Source of the DNA: Mesobacillus campisalis
Lineage (GTDB): Bacteria > Bacillota > Bacilli > Bacillales > Cytobacillaceae
Assembly (NCBI RefSeq): GCF_000986785.1
Contig: NZ_LAYY01000016.1
Location: 1 to 64,000 of the forward strand
DNA length: 64,000 bases
Direction: 5' to 3'
Shown piece after piece: positions 18,318-27,330 of this stretch (position 1 is its first letter; each line of letters opens with the position of its first letter). Under the pieces are notes generated by a model that had not been told where the DNA came from, made no database searches, and saw nothing but the letters and a program-made list of their open reading frames with translations. The position numbers and the translations under genes were made by a program.

Positions 18318-18635
18318 ATGGCAGAAACGATGTTTGTTGCAGGCCATTCGAGGCTGCCAGCCGGAATGGCTGCCAAGAATGTTTATGATACGTTGACAAT
18401 TACGGTAGAACTTGAGAGAAAGTATGGGGTCATCCTTGAAGCTTCCTGCACGCTTGCGACCGAGCATGGCCGTGATTATATAGGGAGACTGCTGCGGGGG
18501 CACAGCATACAGCACGGGGTCGATCACCTGGTTGAAGAGGTGAAGCATCATTATTATGGAAAGGCGACCAATGCAATCGTTGCTGCGTTGGCAGACCTGC
18601 ATTACCAGTTTCAACAAATAAAACTGAAAAGTTAA
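18318..18635 (+). CDS. DUF3870 protein, 105 aa
   Basis: A small soluble protein starting MAETMFVAGHSRLPAGMAAK, with GAGAGGTGA upstream of ATG 18318. The sequence fits DUF3870, which from memory is encoded near PAS-type sigma-54 activators and acyl-CoA genes in Firmicutes, as here. Mixed alpha/beta with conserved histidines (HSIQHGVDHL, VKHHYYG). Function unknown; context suggests a role in the same carboxylate pathway. Confidence 0.65.
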   Translation: MAETMFVAGHSRLPAGMAAKNVYDTLTITVELERKYGVILEASCTLATEHGRDYIGRLLRGHSIQHGVDHLVEEVKHHYYGKATNAIVAALADLHYQFQQIKLKS

Positions 18636-18678
18636 CAACTGCTAGTCTCTATTTCCGCAAGTCAGGGCTAAGGCCATC

Positions 18679-18729
18679 AGAAACCCGGAGTCAGCCTTTT
18701 CAAGCGCTGAAAGCTCCCGGGTTTCTTTG
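18679..18729 (+). terminator. terminator after DUF3870
   Basis: Arms GAAACCCGGAG (18680-18690) and CTCCCGGGTTTC (18714-18725) with one bulge, followed by a T-rich stretch. It separates DUF3870 from the activator gene. Confidence 0.6.
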
Positions 18730-18804
18730 CTTTCGGTTTATCTCTTTAATAATGGCTTTTCTATTTAGTTATAAGATTATTAAAATCCTGCACGAGGTGA
18801 CTTT

Positions 18805-20484
18805 ATGGAGGCAGTAATGACCGACAAACTTCCATTTTCCCTGTTTATCGCTTCTCACGAGGGAATAATCCGTTATAGCAATGAAATCCTGCTAAGATAT
18901 ATGCCAGGTCCTGATATAACCGGTAAAAATATTAAGGATGTTTTTACCAGCTGGACAGAGCTTCGGGGCGGGAAGATCATCCATGCTTCCTGCCAGGGAA
19001 AAGATTGCATTTTTATAAAGAATAAATGTGCCGACTCCCAGGATTGGGTCTTTATCGGCACATTTTCCTCTGAACTCACTTCGCTTGTTGAAGAACTGAG
19101 AGAAGCAAAAAAATTGAACCGTGAATTGGATGCAATTATCGAAAATTCCTATGATGGCATTTATATTACTGATAAAGACGGCATCACGATAAAAACAAAT
19201 TCAGCAATTGAAAGGCTGACTGGGATTCCGAAAGAGTACTATATTGGAAAAAAAGTGGACGATTTATTGAAGCGGGGCATTCTGAAAAACTCAGTCACCC
19301 ATCGTGTTCTTGAAAAAAGACGGGCCGTTTCACTGGTCCAGGAAAATTATTTGGGACGACAAACGCTGTTAACGGGAAATCCCGTTTTTAACGAGAAAGG
19401 CGAGATTGAAGGTATTGTTACAAACATACGGGATTTATCAGAGATGAATGAGCTTCAGGCCGCCCTAAAAGAAGCAAATCAATTAAAAGACACTTACAAA
19501 AAGGAAATAGAGCGGCTGAAGGGAAAGTCAGTCTGGCCGCATGGAGTCATTATCCGAAGTGATTCAATTAAAAGGATTTATGACACTGCTTTAAGAGTCG
19601 CGAATGTGGATGCTACTGTCCTCATGCTTGGAGAAACAGGCACTGGTAAGGATGTTTTGGCTCGTTTTATTTATGAAAACAGCGAACGAAGCCGCAAAGG
19701 ACAATTCATCAAAATCAATTGCGGGGCGATACCAGCCGATTTGCTGGAGTCTGAGTTATTCGGGTATGCTGGCGGGGCATTTACGGGGGCCAATACAAAA
19801 GGGAAGCCAGGCATGTTTGAACTTGCCAATAATGGAGTCCTTTTTCTTGATGAGGTAGGAGAGCTGCCCCTGGCGCTTCAGGTAAAGCTTTTAAGAGTAA
19901 TTCAAGAAAGGGAAGTGCAGCGGATAGGCGGCACGAAGCCGCTAAAGCTGAACGTCAGGCTGATAGCTGCTACAAACCGGAATTTGAAAGAAATGGTAGC
20001 TCTCGGTGAGTTTCGAGAGGATTTATTTTATCGCCTGAATGTCGTCCCTATCTCAATACCAAGGCTTGCGGAACGAAAAGATGATATCCTGCCGCTGGTT
20101 AATTATTACTTTGAGGTGATGAATTCAAGGTATAACCGAAAAAAGACAGCTACCTCCAGTTTAAATGATTTTTTCTGCCACTATAGCTGGCCAGGAAATG
20201 TGAGAGAGTTGGCCAACCTGATTGAAAGATTGGTTCTTGTTACGGAAGAGAATGACTTGAGGACAGAACATTTACCTGCTGAATATCGGGAGTCAACGGA
20301 GGAAGCCATACAGGTTAATGAGATGATGACATTGAAAGAAGCAGGAGAGCTTGCTGAGAAAAGGATTCTTCAGCTCGCATTAAAAAGGTATTCCAATACG
20401 TATGAAATGGCCGAAGCACTTAAAACAAGCCAGCCAACCATTGTGAGGAAATTAAAAAAATATAAATTGAAAATGAATGAGTAG
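18805..20484 (+). CDS. PAS-PAS sigma-54-dependent transcriptional activator
   Basis: 559 residues: PAS-like region (about 5-95), second PAS (about 105-210), short coiled coil, AAA+ domain with Walker A GETGTGKD (276-283), the sigma-54 contact loop GAFTGA (324-329), Walker B GVLFLDE (344-350) and arginine-finger region FREDLFYRLN, and a C-terminal HTH (EMAEALKTSQPTIVRKLKKY). Such proteins bind upstream dyads and use ATP to open RNA polymerase-sigma-54 (SigL) complexes. The PAS domains should sense a small ligand, probably the carboxylate or its CoA ester (inference). ATG 18817 is an alternative start. It sits directly upstream of its likely target promoter. Confidence 0.92.
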   Translation: MEAVMTDKLPFSLFIASHEGIIRYSNEILLRYMPGPDITGKNIKDVFTSWTELRGGKIIHASCQGKDCIFIKNKCADSQDWVFIGTFSSELTSLVEELREAKKLNRELDAIIENSYDGIYITDKDGITIKTNSAIERLTGIPKEYYIGKKVDDLLKRGILKNSVTHRVLEKRRAVSLVQENYLGRQTLLTGNPVFNEKGEIEGIVTNIRDLSEMNELQAALKEANQLKDTYKKEIERLKGKSVWPHGVIIRSDSIKRIYDTALRVANVDATVLMLGETGTGKDVLARFIYENSERSRKGQFIKINCGAIPADLLESELFGYAGGAFTGANTKGKPGMFELANNGVLFLDEVGELPLALQVKLLRVIQEREVQRIGGTKPLKLNVRLIAATNRNLKEMVALGEFREDLFYRLNVVPISIPRLAERKDDILPLVNYYFEVMNSRYNRKKTATSSLNDFFCHYSWPGNVRELANLIERLVLVTEENDLRTEHLPAEYRESTEEAIQVNEMMTLKEAGELAEKRILQLALKRYSNTYEMAEALKTSQPTIVRKLKKYKLKMNE

Positions 20485-20487
20485 AAT

Positions 20488-20523
20488 AAAAACCACTATT
20501 TTTCCCTAATAGTGGTTTTTATT
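20488..20523 (+). terminator. terminator of the activator gene
   Basis: Arms AAAACCACTAT (20489-20499) and ATAGTGGTTTT (20509-20519), followed by TATT. Confidence 0.82.
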
Positions 20524-20527
20524 ATGG

Positions 20528-20569
20528 GATGATTCAATAATGAATCCATCGATTCATTATTGAATCATC
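20528..20569. promoter_or_regulatory. twin dyad upstream activating sites inside a 19-bp inverted repeat
   Basis: Two perfect dyads GATTCA-N4-TGAATC occupy 20531-20546 (spacer ATAA) and 20551-20566 (spacer TTAT). Their centres are 20 bp apart, two helical turns. Together they form a perfect 19-bp inverted repeat with a four-base centre. They lie about 140-160 bp before the inferred start of the sigma-54 promoter, the usual place for enhancer sites. Not a terminator: no T-run follows, and a terminator already precedes it. Confidence 0.75.
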
Positions 20570-20673
20570 TCTTAAAGGCTAATCGCTGGTAAAAGGCAGG
20601 TTAATTAATTCATATTTGAATCTTTTTAAAATTGATAAATATTCAAAATATTGATTTAAGTACATTTCTAATT

Positions 20674-20690
20674 TTGGCACGCTACTTGCA
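20674..20690 (+). promoter_or_regulatory. sigma-54 (SigL) -24/-12 promoter
   Basis: TTGGCACGCTACTTGCA matches TGGCAC-N5-TTGC(A/T) fully, with GG at 20676-20677 and GC at 20688-20689, ten bases between. The expected start is near 20701, 28 nt before the first ATG of the operon. Confidence 0.9.
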
Positions 20691-20728
20691 TATTTAATGA
20701 GTATATAAATAGGAGGAGGTAAATACAT

Positions 20729-21877
20729 ATGTTGGCAACTTTGCCGCAGGAAATTGAACAAATGAAGCAAATGGTTAAGAACTTTGTTGAAAAGGAAGTT
20801 GAACCATTCGCCCAGCAGATTGAGGATGAGGACCAAATTCCGCAGCATTTAATTGAACAGGCCAAGGAGTTAGGTTTATTTGGAATCAGTATTCCGGAGG
20901 AGTATGGCGGCATAGGGTTAAATGCTGTCGGGAAAGCAGTTGTGCTAGAACAGCTGGGCCGTACCCATAATGGTTATGTCAGTCTGATCAGTGCCCATAC
21001 AGGGATTGGGAGTACAGGTCTTGTGAAGCTGGCATCTGAATATTTAAAACAAAAATATTTGCCGGATATGGCTGCCGGAAGGAAAATTGCTGCATTTGCG
21101 CTTTCTGAACCTGGAGCAGGATCAGATGCTACGAATTTATCAACTCGTGCTGAAAAAGTCGGAAATAAATGGATTTTAAATGGAACCAAGCACTTTATCA
21201 CGAATGCACCTGTAGCAGACGTGTTTACAGTATTTGCGCTGACAGATAAGGAAAAGGGGGCCAAGGGCGGCATCACTGCTTTCCTGGTTGAAAAAGATTT
21301 CCCAGGGTTCAGCATTGGCAAGCAGGATAAGAAGATGGGCTTAAGAGGCTCTTATACTGCCCAGCTGATATTCGAAGATTGTGAGGTTCCCGAGGAAAAC
21401 GTCATCGGGGAAGTGGGAATGGGATATATGTCAGCGTTAAAGATTCTAAGCGAAGGCCGCATCGGACTGGCTGCAAGAGCTGTAGGCTCATGTGACAAAC
21501 TGATTGAGCTGTCTGCATCGTACGCAAAAGAAAGAATCCAGTTTGGCCGCCCAATTGCCGACAATCAGGCAATTCAGTGGATGCTTGCTGATATGGCCAC
21601 CGAAACGGAAGCGGCAAGAACGCTGACCCTTAAAGCAGCTTATATGGTGGACGAAGGAAAAAGGGTGATTAAGGAAGCTTCGATGGCAAAACTGTTTGCA
21701 TCAGAAGTATTCAACCGGGTAGCAGATAAAGCGGTTCAAATCCACGGCGGAATGGGATATGTGTCCGATTATCCAGTGGAACGTTTTTACCGTGATGCAA
21801 GGATAACCAAAATCTATGAAGGCACAAACGAAATCCAGCGCTTAATCATTGCCAGAAGAGTTCTGGAAGAGAATTGA
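20729..21877 (+). CDS. acyl-CoA dehydrogenase (first gene of the sigma-54 operon)
   Basis: 382 residues, AGGAGGAGGT before ATG 20729. Flavin and substrate motifs FALSEPGAGSDATN and HFITNAPVADVFTVFA, and the C-terminal IHGGMGYVSDYPVERFYRD and IYEGTNEIQRLIIAR place it with short- or branched-chain acyl-CoA dehydrogenases; the catalytic Glu is in the YEGTNEI block. It oxidises acyl-CoA and passes electrons to EtfAB, encoded downstream. First of twelve codirectional genes. Confidence 0.92.
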   Translation: MLATLPQEIEQMKQMVKNFVEKEVEPFAQQIEDEDQIPQHLIEQAKELGLFGISIPEEYGGIGLNAVGKAVVLEQLGRTHNGYVSLISAHTGIGSTGLVKLASEYLKQKYLPDMAAGRKIAAFALSEPGAGSDATNLSTRAEKVGNKWILNGTKHFITNAPVADVFTVFALTDKEKGAKGGITAFLVEKDFPGFSIGKQDKKMGLRGSYTAQLIFEDCEVPEENVIGEVGMGYMSALKILSEGRIGLAARAVGSCDKLIELSASYAKERIQFGRPIADNQAIQWMLADMATETEAARTLTLKAAYMVDEGKRVIKEASMAKLFASEVFNRVADKAVQIHGGMGYVSDYPVERFYRDARITKIYEGTNEIQRLIIARRVLEEN

Positions 21878-21893
21878 TGAAGGAAGTAATGAG

Positions 21894-22664
21894 ATGATTA
21901 ATGGCCTATTCAATCTTGAAAATAAAGTAGCTTTTATTACAGGGGGCGGCAAAGGGCTGGGCTTTCAGATAGCGGAAGCTTTTGCCTCAGCAGGCTGTCA
22001 TATCGCGATCTGTTCACGCAAAAGGGAAACATGCCAGGAAAGCGCTGGCAAATTGGCCGATAAGTATAACATCAAGGCCATGGGCTACGGCTGCAATATC
22101 CAAAGCGAGGATGAGGTAAAAACCGTAGTGGAACAGGTTCTTGGCGATTTTGGTCAGGTTGATATTCTCGTCAATAACAGCGGGGCAACATGGGGGGCTG
22201 CATTCGAAGAGATGCCTCTTGAGGCCTGGCAAAAAGTCATGAATGTCAATTTGACCGGAACTTTTTTGATGACCAGGGAAGTCGGCAAACATATGATTAC
22301 CCGAAGGACCGGGAAAATCATCAATATCGGTTCGGCTGCGGGGGTTAAGGCGGAACCTCCAGAAGTGCTCAATGCGGTTGGCTACAGCACAAGCAAGGCA
22401 GCCATCCACCATTTCACACGAGATCTTGCCAGGAAATGGGCCCAGCATAATATATATGTCAATGCAATTGCACCAGGCTTTTTCCCTTCAGATATGACCA
22501 AGCACGTCCTAAGCAAAAAGGGAGAAGAAATCAAGCAGCATAATCCGCTTGGAAGAATTGGTGATGATCATGCCCTGCAGGGAGCTGCTCTTTTCTTTGC
22601 CAGTCCAGCCAGTGATTTTGTGACTGGCCAGGTATTATCAGTAGATGGCGGCAGCACATTATAG
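21894..22664 (+). CDS. short-chain dehydrogenase/reductase
   Basis: 256 residues from ATG 21894 (GAAGGAAG upstream). Classical SDR: cofactor motif ITGGGKGLGFQIA (about 13-25), NNSG (about 90-93), and catalytic GYSTSKAAIHH (Tyr/Lys). The C-terminus VTGQVLSVDGGSTL is typical. It probably oxidises a hydroxyacyl-CoA or reduces a ketone in the pathway; SDRs such as 2-hydroxycyclohexanecarboxyl-CoA dehydrogenase do this in alicyclic acid breakdown. The substrate is not fixed by sequence. It lies 16 nt after the acyl-CoA dehydrogenase. Confidence 0.85.
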   Translation: MINGLFNLENKVAFITGGGKGLGFQIAEAFASAGCHIAICSRKRETCQESAGKLADKYNIKAMGYGCNIQSEDEVKTVVEQVLGDFGQVDILVNNSGATWGAAFEEMPLEAWQKVMNVNLTGTFLMTREVGKHMITRRTGKIINIGSAAGVKAEPPEVLNAVGYSTSKAAIHHFTRDLARKWAQHNIYVNAIAPGFFPSDMTKHVLSKKGEEIKQHNPLGRIGDDHALQGAALFFASPASDFVTGQVLSVDGGSTL

Positions 22665-22697
22665 TGGCTTTCGAAATTCAGATAAGGAGGCAATAGA

Positions 22698-24653
22698 ATG
22701 GAACAGACGCAGCGGCCGGAGAAAATTGATACGACCGTTAAGGAGAAACAGGCTTATGTTGAACAGTTATGGCAATCGCGAAAAGAGGGCTGGAATAAAT
22801 CACGGATCTTAATGCTGATAATATCACTCCTCGCGATTGGAATGTCTGTTTTCCATGTATATACTGCTGGCTTTGGGACGCTGCCCTCATGGGAGCAAAG
22901 GAGTATCCATGTTGTCTGGGCATTGCTGCTGATCTTCCTTTTGTTTCCGTTTAAAAAAGGGAGTAAATTCGGAGCGGTTGATATTATCTTTGTGATAATC
23001 ACTTTAACAGTGGGAGCCTATATTATTTTTGGTGCAGAAGGCATTCAAAGCAGGCAGGGGAATGTCGGATCCAATGACATGATTTTTGGAACCCTGCTTC
23101 TTGCCCTCGTTCTTGAAGCAACAAGAAGAACGAACGGCTTTTTCATGATGCTGATTGGGTTGTTTTTCCTTGTATACATATTCTTTGGCCAATACTTTCC
23201 GGGGATCCTGGCTCATCCGGGGGCAAGATATGGGAAAATGATTGACCAGATGTTTAATAGCACATTAGGAATCTTTAGTTCACCTATCTATGTCAGCTCT
23301 ACCATTCTCGTACTTTTTGTTGTATTCGGCTCATTTTTAATGAAATCGGGAGGTGGCCAATTTTTCACCAATTTTGCTTTTGGTGCTTTGGGAAATAAAA
23401 CTGGAGGCCCGGCTTTATCTTCTGTAGGAGCCAGTGCGCTGGTTTCAACTATTACCGGAAATGGCGCAGCCAATGCAGCAATTACAGGTTCCTTTACGAT
23501 TCCTTTGATGAAAAAGCTTGGCTATTCGAAAAAATTCTCTGCGGCGGTAGAAGCAGTGGCTTCTCAAGGTGGCCAAATTATGCCGCCGATCATGGGAGCA
23601 TCTGTGTTTATTATGGCGGAAGCTACAGGGGTTCCTTATATCAAGCTGGCATTATATGCGCTCATTCCCGCTGTGATTTACTTTTTAGTTGCCGGATTTA
23701 TCGTCTATTTCCATGCAAAACGCTTAAAATTAGCCGGCATCCCCAAGGAACAGCTTCCTGATCCGAAGAAGATTCTTTTAAAGGAGGGCTATTTATTCCT
23801 CCCAATTCTCATCATTATTGGTTTGATGGTTTACGGCTACAGCCCAATGAAGGCTGGATTTTATGCTATTTTGCTGACGGTGGCCATCAGTTGGATCCGT
23901 AAATCAACAAGAATGAATATCCTGGATATTCTTGCGGCTTTGGAAAATGGAATCAGGGGGGCTCTTGCTGTCATAGCTGCCTGTGCCACAGCTGGAATTA
24001 TCGTCGGAGCGGTTTCATTGACAGGTTTGGGCTTGAATTTTTCAAGATTTGTCATTGACCTTGCAGGCGGCCAATTATTCCCATTGCTCCTCCTAATTGC
24101 GGCTGCTTCCATTGTACTTGGGATGGGAATGCCCACGGTTTCAGCCTATGTAATTCTGGCGGTCCTTGGAGTTCCCGCTCTTACAGATGCTGGAGTAAAC
24201 CTGATCGCGGCGCATATGTTTGTCTTTTATTTTGGGGTGCTGTCAGGGTTGACACCTCCAGTGGCCATAACTGCCTATACAACAGCTGGAATTGCAGGGT
24301 CAAACCCGAACGCTACTGCTCTTTATGCGATCCGTATCGGGGCAGGCGGCTTTTTCCTCCCGTTTATTTTCGTCTATAATCCGGAACTCCTTATGCAAAG
24401 CGGAAACGCACTGGAAATTGTTCTTGCCGTTGTAACGGCCCTATTCAGCTGCTTCCTTTTCTCGGCAGCGATGGAACGCTATTTGGTCAACGATTTAAAT
24501 TTCATTCAAAGTATTCTATTGTTCAGCGCATCGGCAGTTCTTGTCATTCCTGGACTGTTAACGGATATTGCTGGACTTGCACTGTTTGCCGTTGTTTATT
24601 TCTGGCAAAAGCGTAGGCTGGTCGATAGCCCGGGCAAACAAGTGAATGTATAA
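22698..24653 (+). CDS. TRAP transporter fused permease (DctQM, TAXI type)
   Basis: 651 residues, a membrane protein with about 16 hydrophobic segments. The N-terminal part (about 35-125) is the small DctQ-like four-helix unit, and the rest is the DctM channel (GNGAANAAITGSFTIPLMKK; GLGMGMPTVSAYVILAVLG in pattern). Fused permeases pair with TAXI binding proteins, and the next gene encodes one. TRAP systems import carboxylates with a sodium or proton gradient. AAGGAGG precedes the ATG. Confidence 0.92.
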   Translation: MEQTQRPEKIDTTVKEKQAYVEQLWQSRKEGWNKSRILMLIISLLAIGMSVFHVYTAGFGTLPSWEQRSIHVVWALLLIFLLFPFKKGSKFGAVDIIFVIITLTVGAYIIFGAEGIQSRQGNVGSNDMIFGTLLLALVLEATRRTNGFFMMLIGLFFLVYIFFGQYFPGILAHPGARYGKMIDQMFNSTLGIFSSPIYVSSTILVLFVVFGSFLMKSGGGQFFTNFAFGALGNKTGGPALSSVGASALVSTITGNGAANAAITGSFTIPLMKKLGYSKKFSAAVEAVASQGGQIMPPIMGASVFIMAEATGVPYIKLALYALIPAVIYFLVAGFIVYFHAKRLKLAGIPKEQLPDPKKILLKEGYLFLPILIIIGLMVYGYSPMKAGFYAILLTVAISWIRKSTRMNILDILAALENGIRGALAVIAACATAGIIVGAVSLTGLGLNFSRFVIDLAGGQLFPLLLLIAAASIVLGMGMPTVSAYVILAVLGVPALTDAGVNLIAAHMFVFYFGVLSGLTPPVAITAYTTAGIAGSNPNATALYAIRIGAGGFFLPFIFVYNPELLMQSGNALEIVLAVVTALFSCFLFSAAMERYLVNDLNFIQSILLFSASAVLVIPGLLTDIAGLALFAVVYFWQKRRLVDSPGKQVNV

Positions 24654-24670
24654 ATGAAGGAGGAATTGGT

Positions 24671-25687
24671 TTGGAAAAACTTAAATTAAGTTTACTATTA
24701 CTGATTTGCACATCACTGATATTGGCGGCATGCGGATCTGGCAACGGTGAGAAAGCATCAGGAGAAGAAGGGAAGCTGTCAGCCCCAAGCAAATTTTTGC
24801 GGATAGGCTCTGGTCCTATGGGTTCCGGCTGGTTTCCGATTACAACCGTCATGTCCGAAATCTATATGGATAATTTTAGCGGCTTGAACGCCTCGCAAAT
24901 TGAAGGCGGTTCAACTGCGAATCTAAAGTCGCTTGATGTGGGTGATGTTGAAGCAGCCATCAACTATACTTCCGACTTTGCTGATGCAATAAAGGGAGAG
25001 GGAAGCTTCAACAAGAAGATTGAAAGTGTGGCAGCTGTAGCTTCTTTATATCCTGTATTCCAGACTATTGCCACTCTGGAAAAAAACAAGGATATTAATT
25101 CAATTGAAGATATTGTGGACAAGCACATCTTCCTTGGACCGAAGGATGGCGGCGGACCGGTAGCCTTTTGGCGGATGATGGCAGAGTATGGAATCGATGA
25201 AGAGAAAATAAAAGCTGCCGGCGGCAAAATTTCCTATGGAAGCTATAATGACGGAGCTTCAATGATGGCAGACGGCAATGTCGATGTATTCCTGGGCGGT
25301 GGTGCACCAGCGATTCCTGCATTACAGGAAATTGAATTGACCAATCAAGTGAAGGTGCTGCCAATTGATCAGGATAAGCTGGAAAGCATCAGCCAAAAAG
25401 GGTTTGGTATATCATTTGACAGCATCCCGGCTGGCGTTTACAAAGGCCAGGACGAAGAAATCCAAACCTATACGACTGTGTCCATGCTGACAGTCCAAAA
25501 GGAGCTGGAGGAGGACTACGTCTACAATCTGACAAAGGTATTCTGGGACAACATTGATGCGTTTGAAAAACAAATACCAGAGCGAGCCAAGCATTTTACC
25601 CTTGATACTGTTTTGGATGGCATTAATCCAGAAACCCTTCATCCAGGTGCGAAAAAATATTATCAAGAACAGAATGTACTGAATTAA
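24671..25687 (+). CDS. TAXI-family TRAP solute-binding lipoprotein
   Basis: 338 residues from TTG 24671 (GGAGGAATTGGT upstream). The signal peptide ends with lipobox LAAC (Cys21), so it is a membrane-anchored outer-face binding protein. The mature part starts with the TAXI pattern RIGSGPMGSGWFPI and contains EGGSTANLKSLDVGDVEAAI, typical of the family. It delivers the carboxylate to the fused permease 17 nt upstream. The ligand is unknown. Confidence 0.9.
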   Translation: MEKLKLSLLLLICTSLILAACGSGNGEKASGEEGKLSAPSKFLRIGSGPMGSGWFPITTVMSEIYMDNFSGLNASQIEGGSTANLKSLDVGDVEAAINYTSDFADAIKGEGSFNKKIESVAAVASLYPVFQTIATLEKNKDINSIEDIVDKHIFLGPKDGGGPVAFWRMMAEYGIDEEKIKAAGGKISYGSYNDGASMMADGNVDVFLGGGAPAIPALQEIELTNQVKVLPIDQDKLESISQKGFGISFDSIPAGVYKGQDEEIQTYTTVSMLTVQKELEEDYVYNLTKVFWDNIDAFEKQIPERAKHFTLDTVLDGINPETLHPGAKKYYQEQNVLN

Positions 25688-25707
25688 AAGCAATGGGGTG
25701 AAGAGGA

Positions 25708-27330
25708 TTGAAAAACTTAACTAACCGGCCATGGTTCAAATATTACAATCAGATTGCAGATCTCGAAATTCCGGAACTCCCGTTGTATTCAATGTTTGAA
25801 CAAACTGTTTCGGATTATGGCGACCATGTCGCAATCATATTTGAAGATGAGAAAATCACTTATCGACAACTGAAGGATCAGGTGGACCGGCTGGCTGGGG
25901 CTTGGCGTGAAATGGGGTTTGAGAAAGGGGAACGTCTTGGCCTGATGCTCGCCAACCACCCTGATTATGTAATTTGCTATTATGCAGCTCAGGCGCTCGG
26001 AGTAACCATTGTACAGATCAATCCTATGTATACACCGCGTGAGCTGCTGCAAATCATCAATGATGCAAAGGTTTCCTCCATCGTGGGTGATCCTTTGGCC
26101 AAAACGACCATTCAGGAAGTGAACCATCTATATTCCTTCAACTATATAATCGGTTCTCAAACAGAGACCTGGGGAGAGACAGAGTTTAAAAGCATTGATG
26201 AACTGATCCTATTTTCCGCGCCGCTGGAGTCGCCTGCAAAAGTAAATGTGCATGAAGATATTGCTGTAATCCAATATACCGGCGGGACAACAGGAAAGAT
26301 GAAAGGGGCCATGCTTACTCATTACAACCTGGTGGCCAATGTTATCCAAAGCTATTCCATGTATGGGGATCAAATGGTCAAGGGTGAGGAAACCGTGTTG
26401 ACTGCCACTCCTTTGTACCATGTCTATGCCATGACGAGCGCTATGAATCTTGGAATCTATATTGGCGCAACGCTGCTTTTATTCCGGAAATTCGAGGTTC
26501 AGGATGTACTGGAAAAGATAAAAAAATATCGGCCGACTTTTTTTCCGGGCGTACCAAGGATGTATATTTCGTTTGTCAATCATCCCGATATTGACAAATA
26601 TAATCTGGACTGTTTAAAGACATGCTCATCAGGATCTGCACCGCTTCCCGTCGAAGTGATAAAGCGGTTCGAAAAGCTAACTGGAGCTGTGATTGGAGAG
26701 GGATTTGGCCTGTCTGAGGCATCACCTTCAACTCATCGGAATCCGCCCTTTGGAATCAGGAAAGTGGGGAGCATCGGGATTCCAATGCCAAAAACCGACT
26801 GCATGATTATTGATAACAACGGCAATGAACTGGGTCCCAAATGTGTGGGTGAGTTGCTGTTAAGAGGGCCGCAGATAATGAAAGGATACTGGGCCAACCA
26901 GGAGGAAACCGCCTCCACCCTTCAGAATGGCTGGCTTCATACCGGTGACCTCGCGATGATGGATGAGGATGGCTATTTTTACATTGTGGGCCGTAAAAAA
27001 GAAATGATCATTGTCGGCGGATTTAATATCTATCCACAGGAAATTGAAGGTGTTTTATATGAATATCCCGATATTAAGGAAGCGGCAGTGGTTGGCATTC
27101 CCCATGAAGAACATGGAGAGCTTGTCAAGGCTTACATTGTACCAAAAGATGGGGTGGAGATTGACCTTGAGGAACTGAAAGGATATTGCTACTCCAAGCT
27201 TACTCCATATAAAGTTCCAAAGGTGATTGAAGTCAGGGAGAAGCTTCCGAGGAATACTGTCGGCAAGCTGTTGAAAAGGCTTCTGGTAAAAGAAGAACTG
27301 GAGAAAGGGGAGGAACATAATGCCGGTTGA
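25708..27330 (+). CDS. acyl-CoA synthetase (AMP-forming ligase)
   Basis: 540 residues from TTG 25708. ANL-family adenylation enzyme: P-loop IQYTGGTTGKMKGAMLTH, A5-like GFGLSEASP, A7/A8 LHTGDLAMMDEDGYFYIVGR and the C-terminal catalytic lysine region PRNTVGKLLKR. It activates the imported acid to its CoA ester using ATP. Closest in layout to long-chain fatty acid CoA ligases, but the operon suggests a shorter or cyclic carboxylate. It overlaps the next gene by 11 nt. Confidence 0.9.
   Translation: MKNLTNRPWFKYYNQIADLEIPELPLYSMFEQTVSDYGDHVAIIFEDEKITYRQLKDQVDRLAGAWREMGFEKGERLGLMLANHPDYVICYYAAQALGVTIVQINPMYTPRELLQIINDAKVSSIVGDPLAKTTIQEVNHLYSFNYIIGSQTETWGETEFKSIDELILFSAPLESPAKVNVHEDIAVIQYTGGTTGKMKGAMLTHYNLVANVIQSYSMYGDQMVKGEETVLTATPLYHVYAMTSAMNLGIYIGATLLLFRKFEVQDVLEKIKKYRPTFFPGVPRMYISFVNHPDIDKYNLDCLKTCSSGSAPLPVEVIKRFEKLTGAVIGEGFGLSEASPSTHRNPPFGIRKVGSIGIPMPKTDCMIIDNNGNELGPKCVGELLLRGPQIMKGYWANQEETASTLQNGWLHTGDLAMMDEDGYFYIVGRKKEMIIVGGFNIYPQEIEGVLYEYPDIKEAAVVGIPHEEHGELVKAYIVPKDGVEIDLEELKGYCYSKLTPYKVPKVIEVREKLPRNTVGKLLKRLLVKEELEKGEEHNAG

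Noticed and set aside
20528-20569. Large inverted repeat read as a terminator
   Set aside because: No T-run, a proper terminator already lies at 20488-20523, and the repeat splits into two perfect dyads suited to protein binding.
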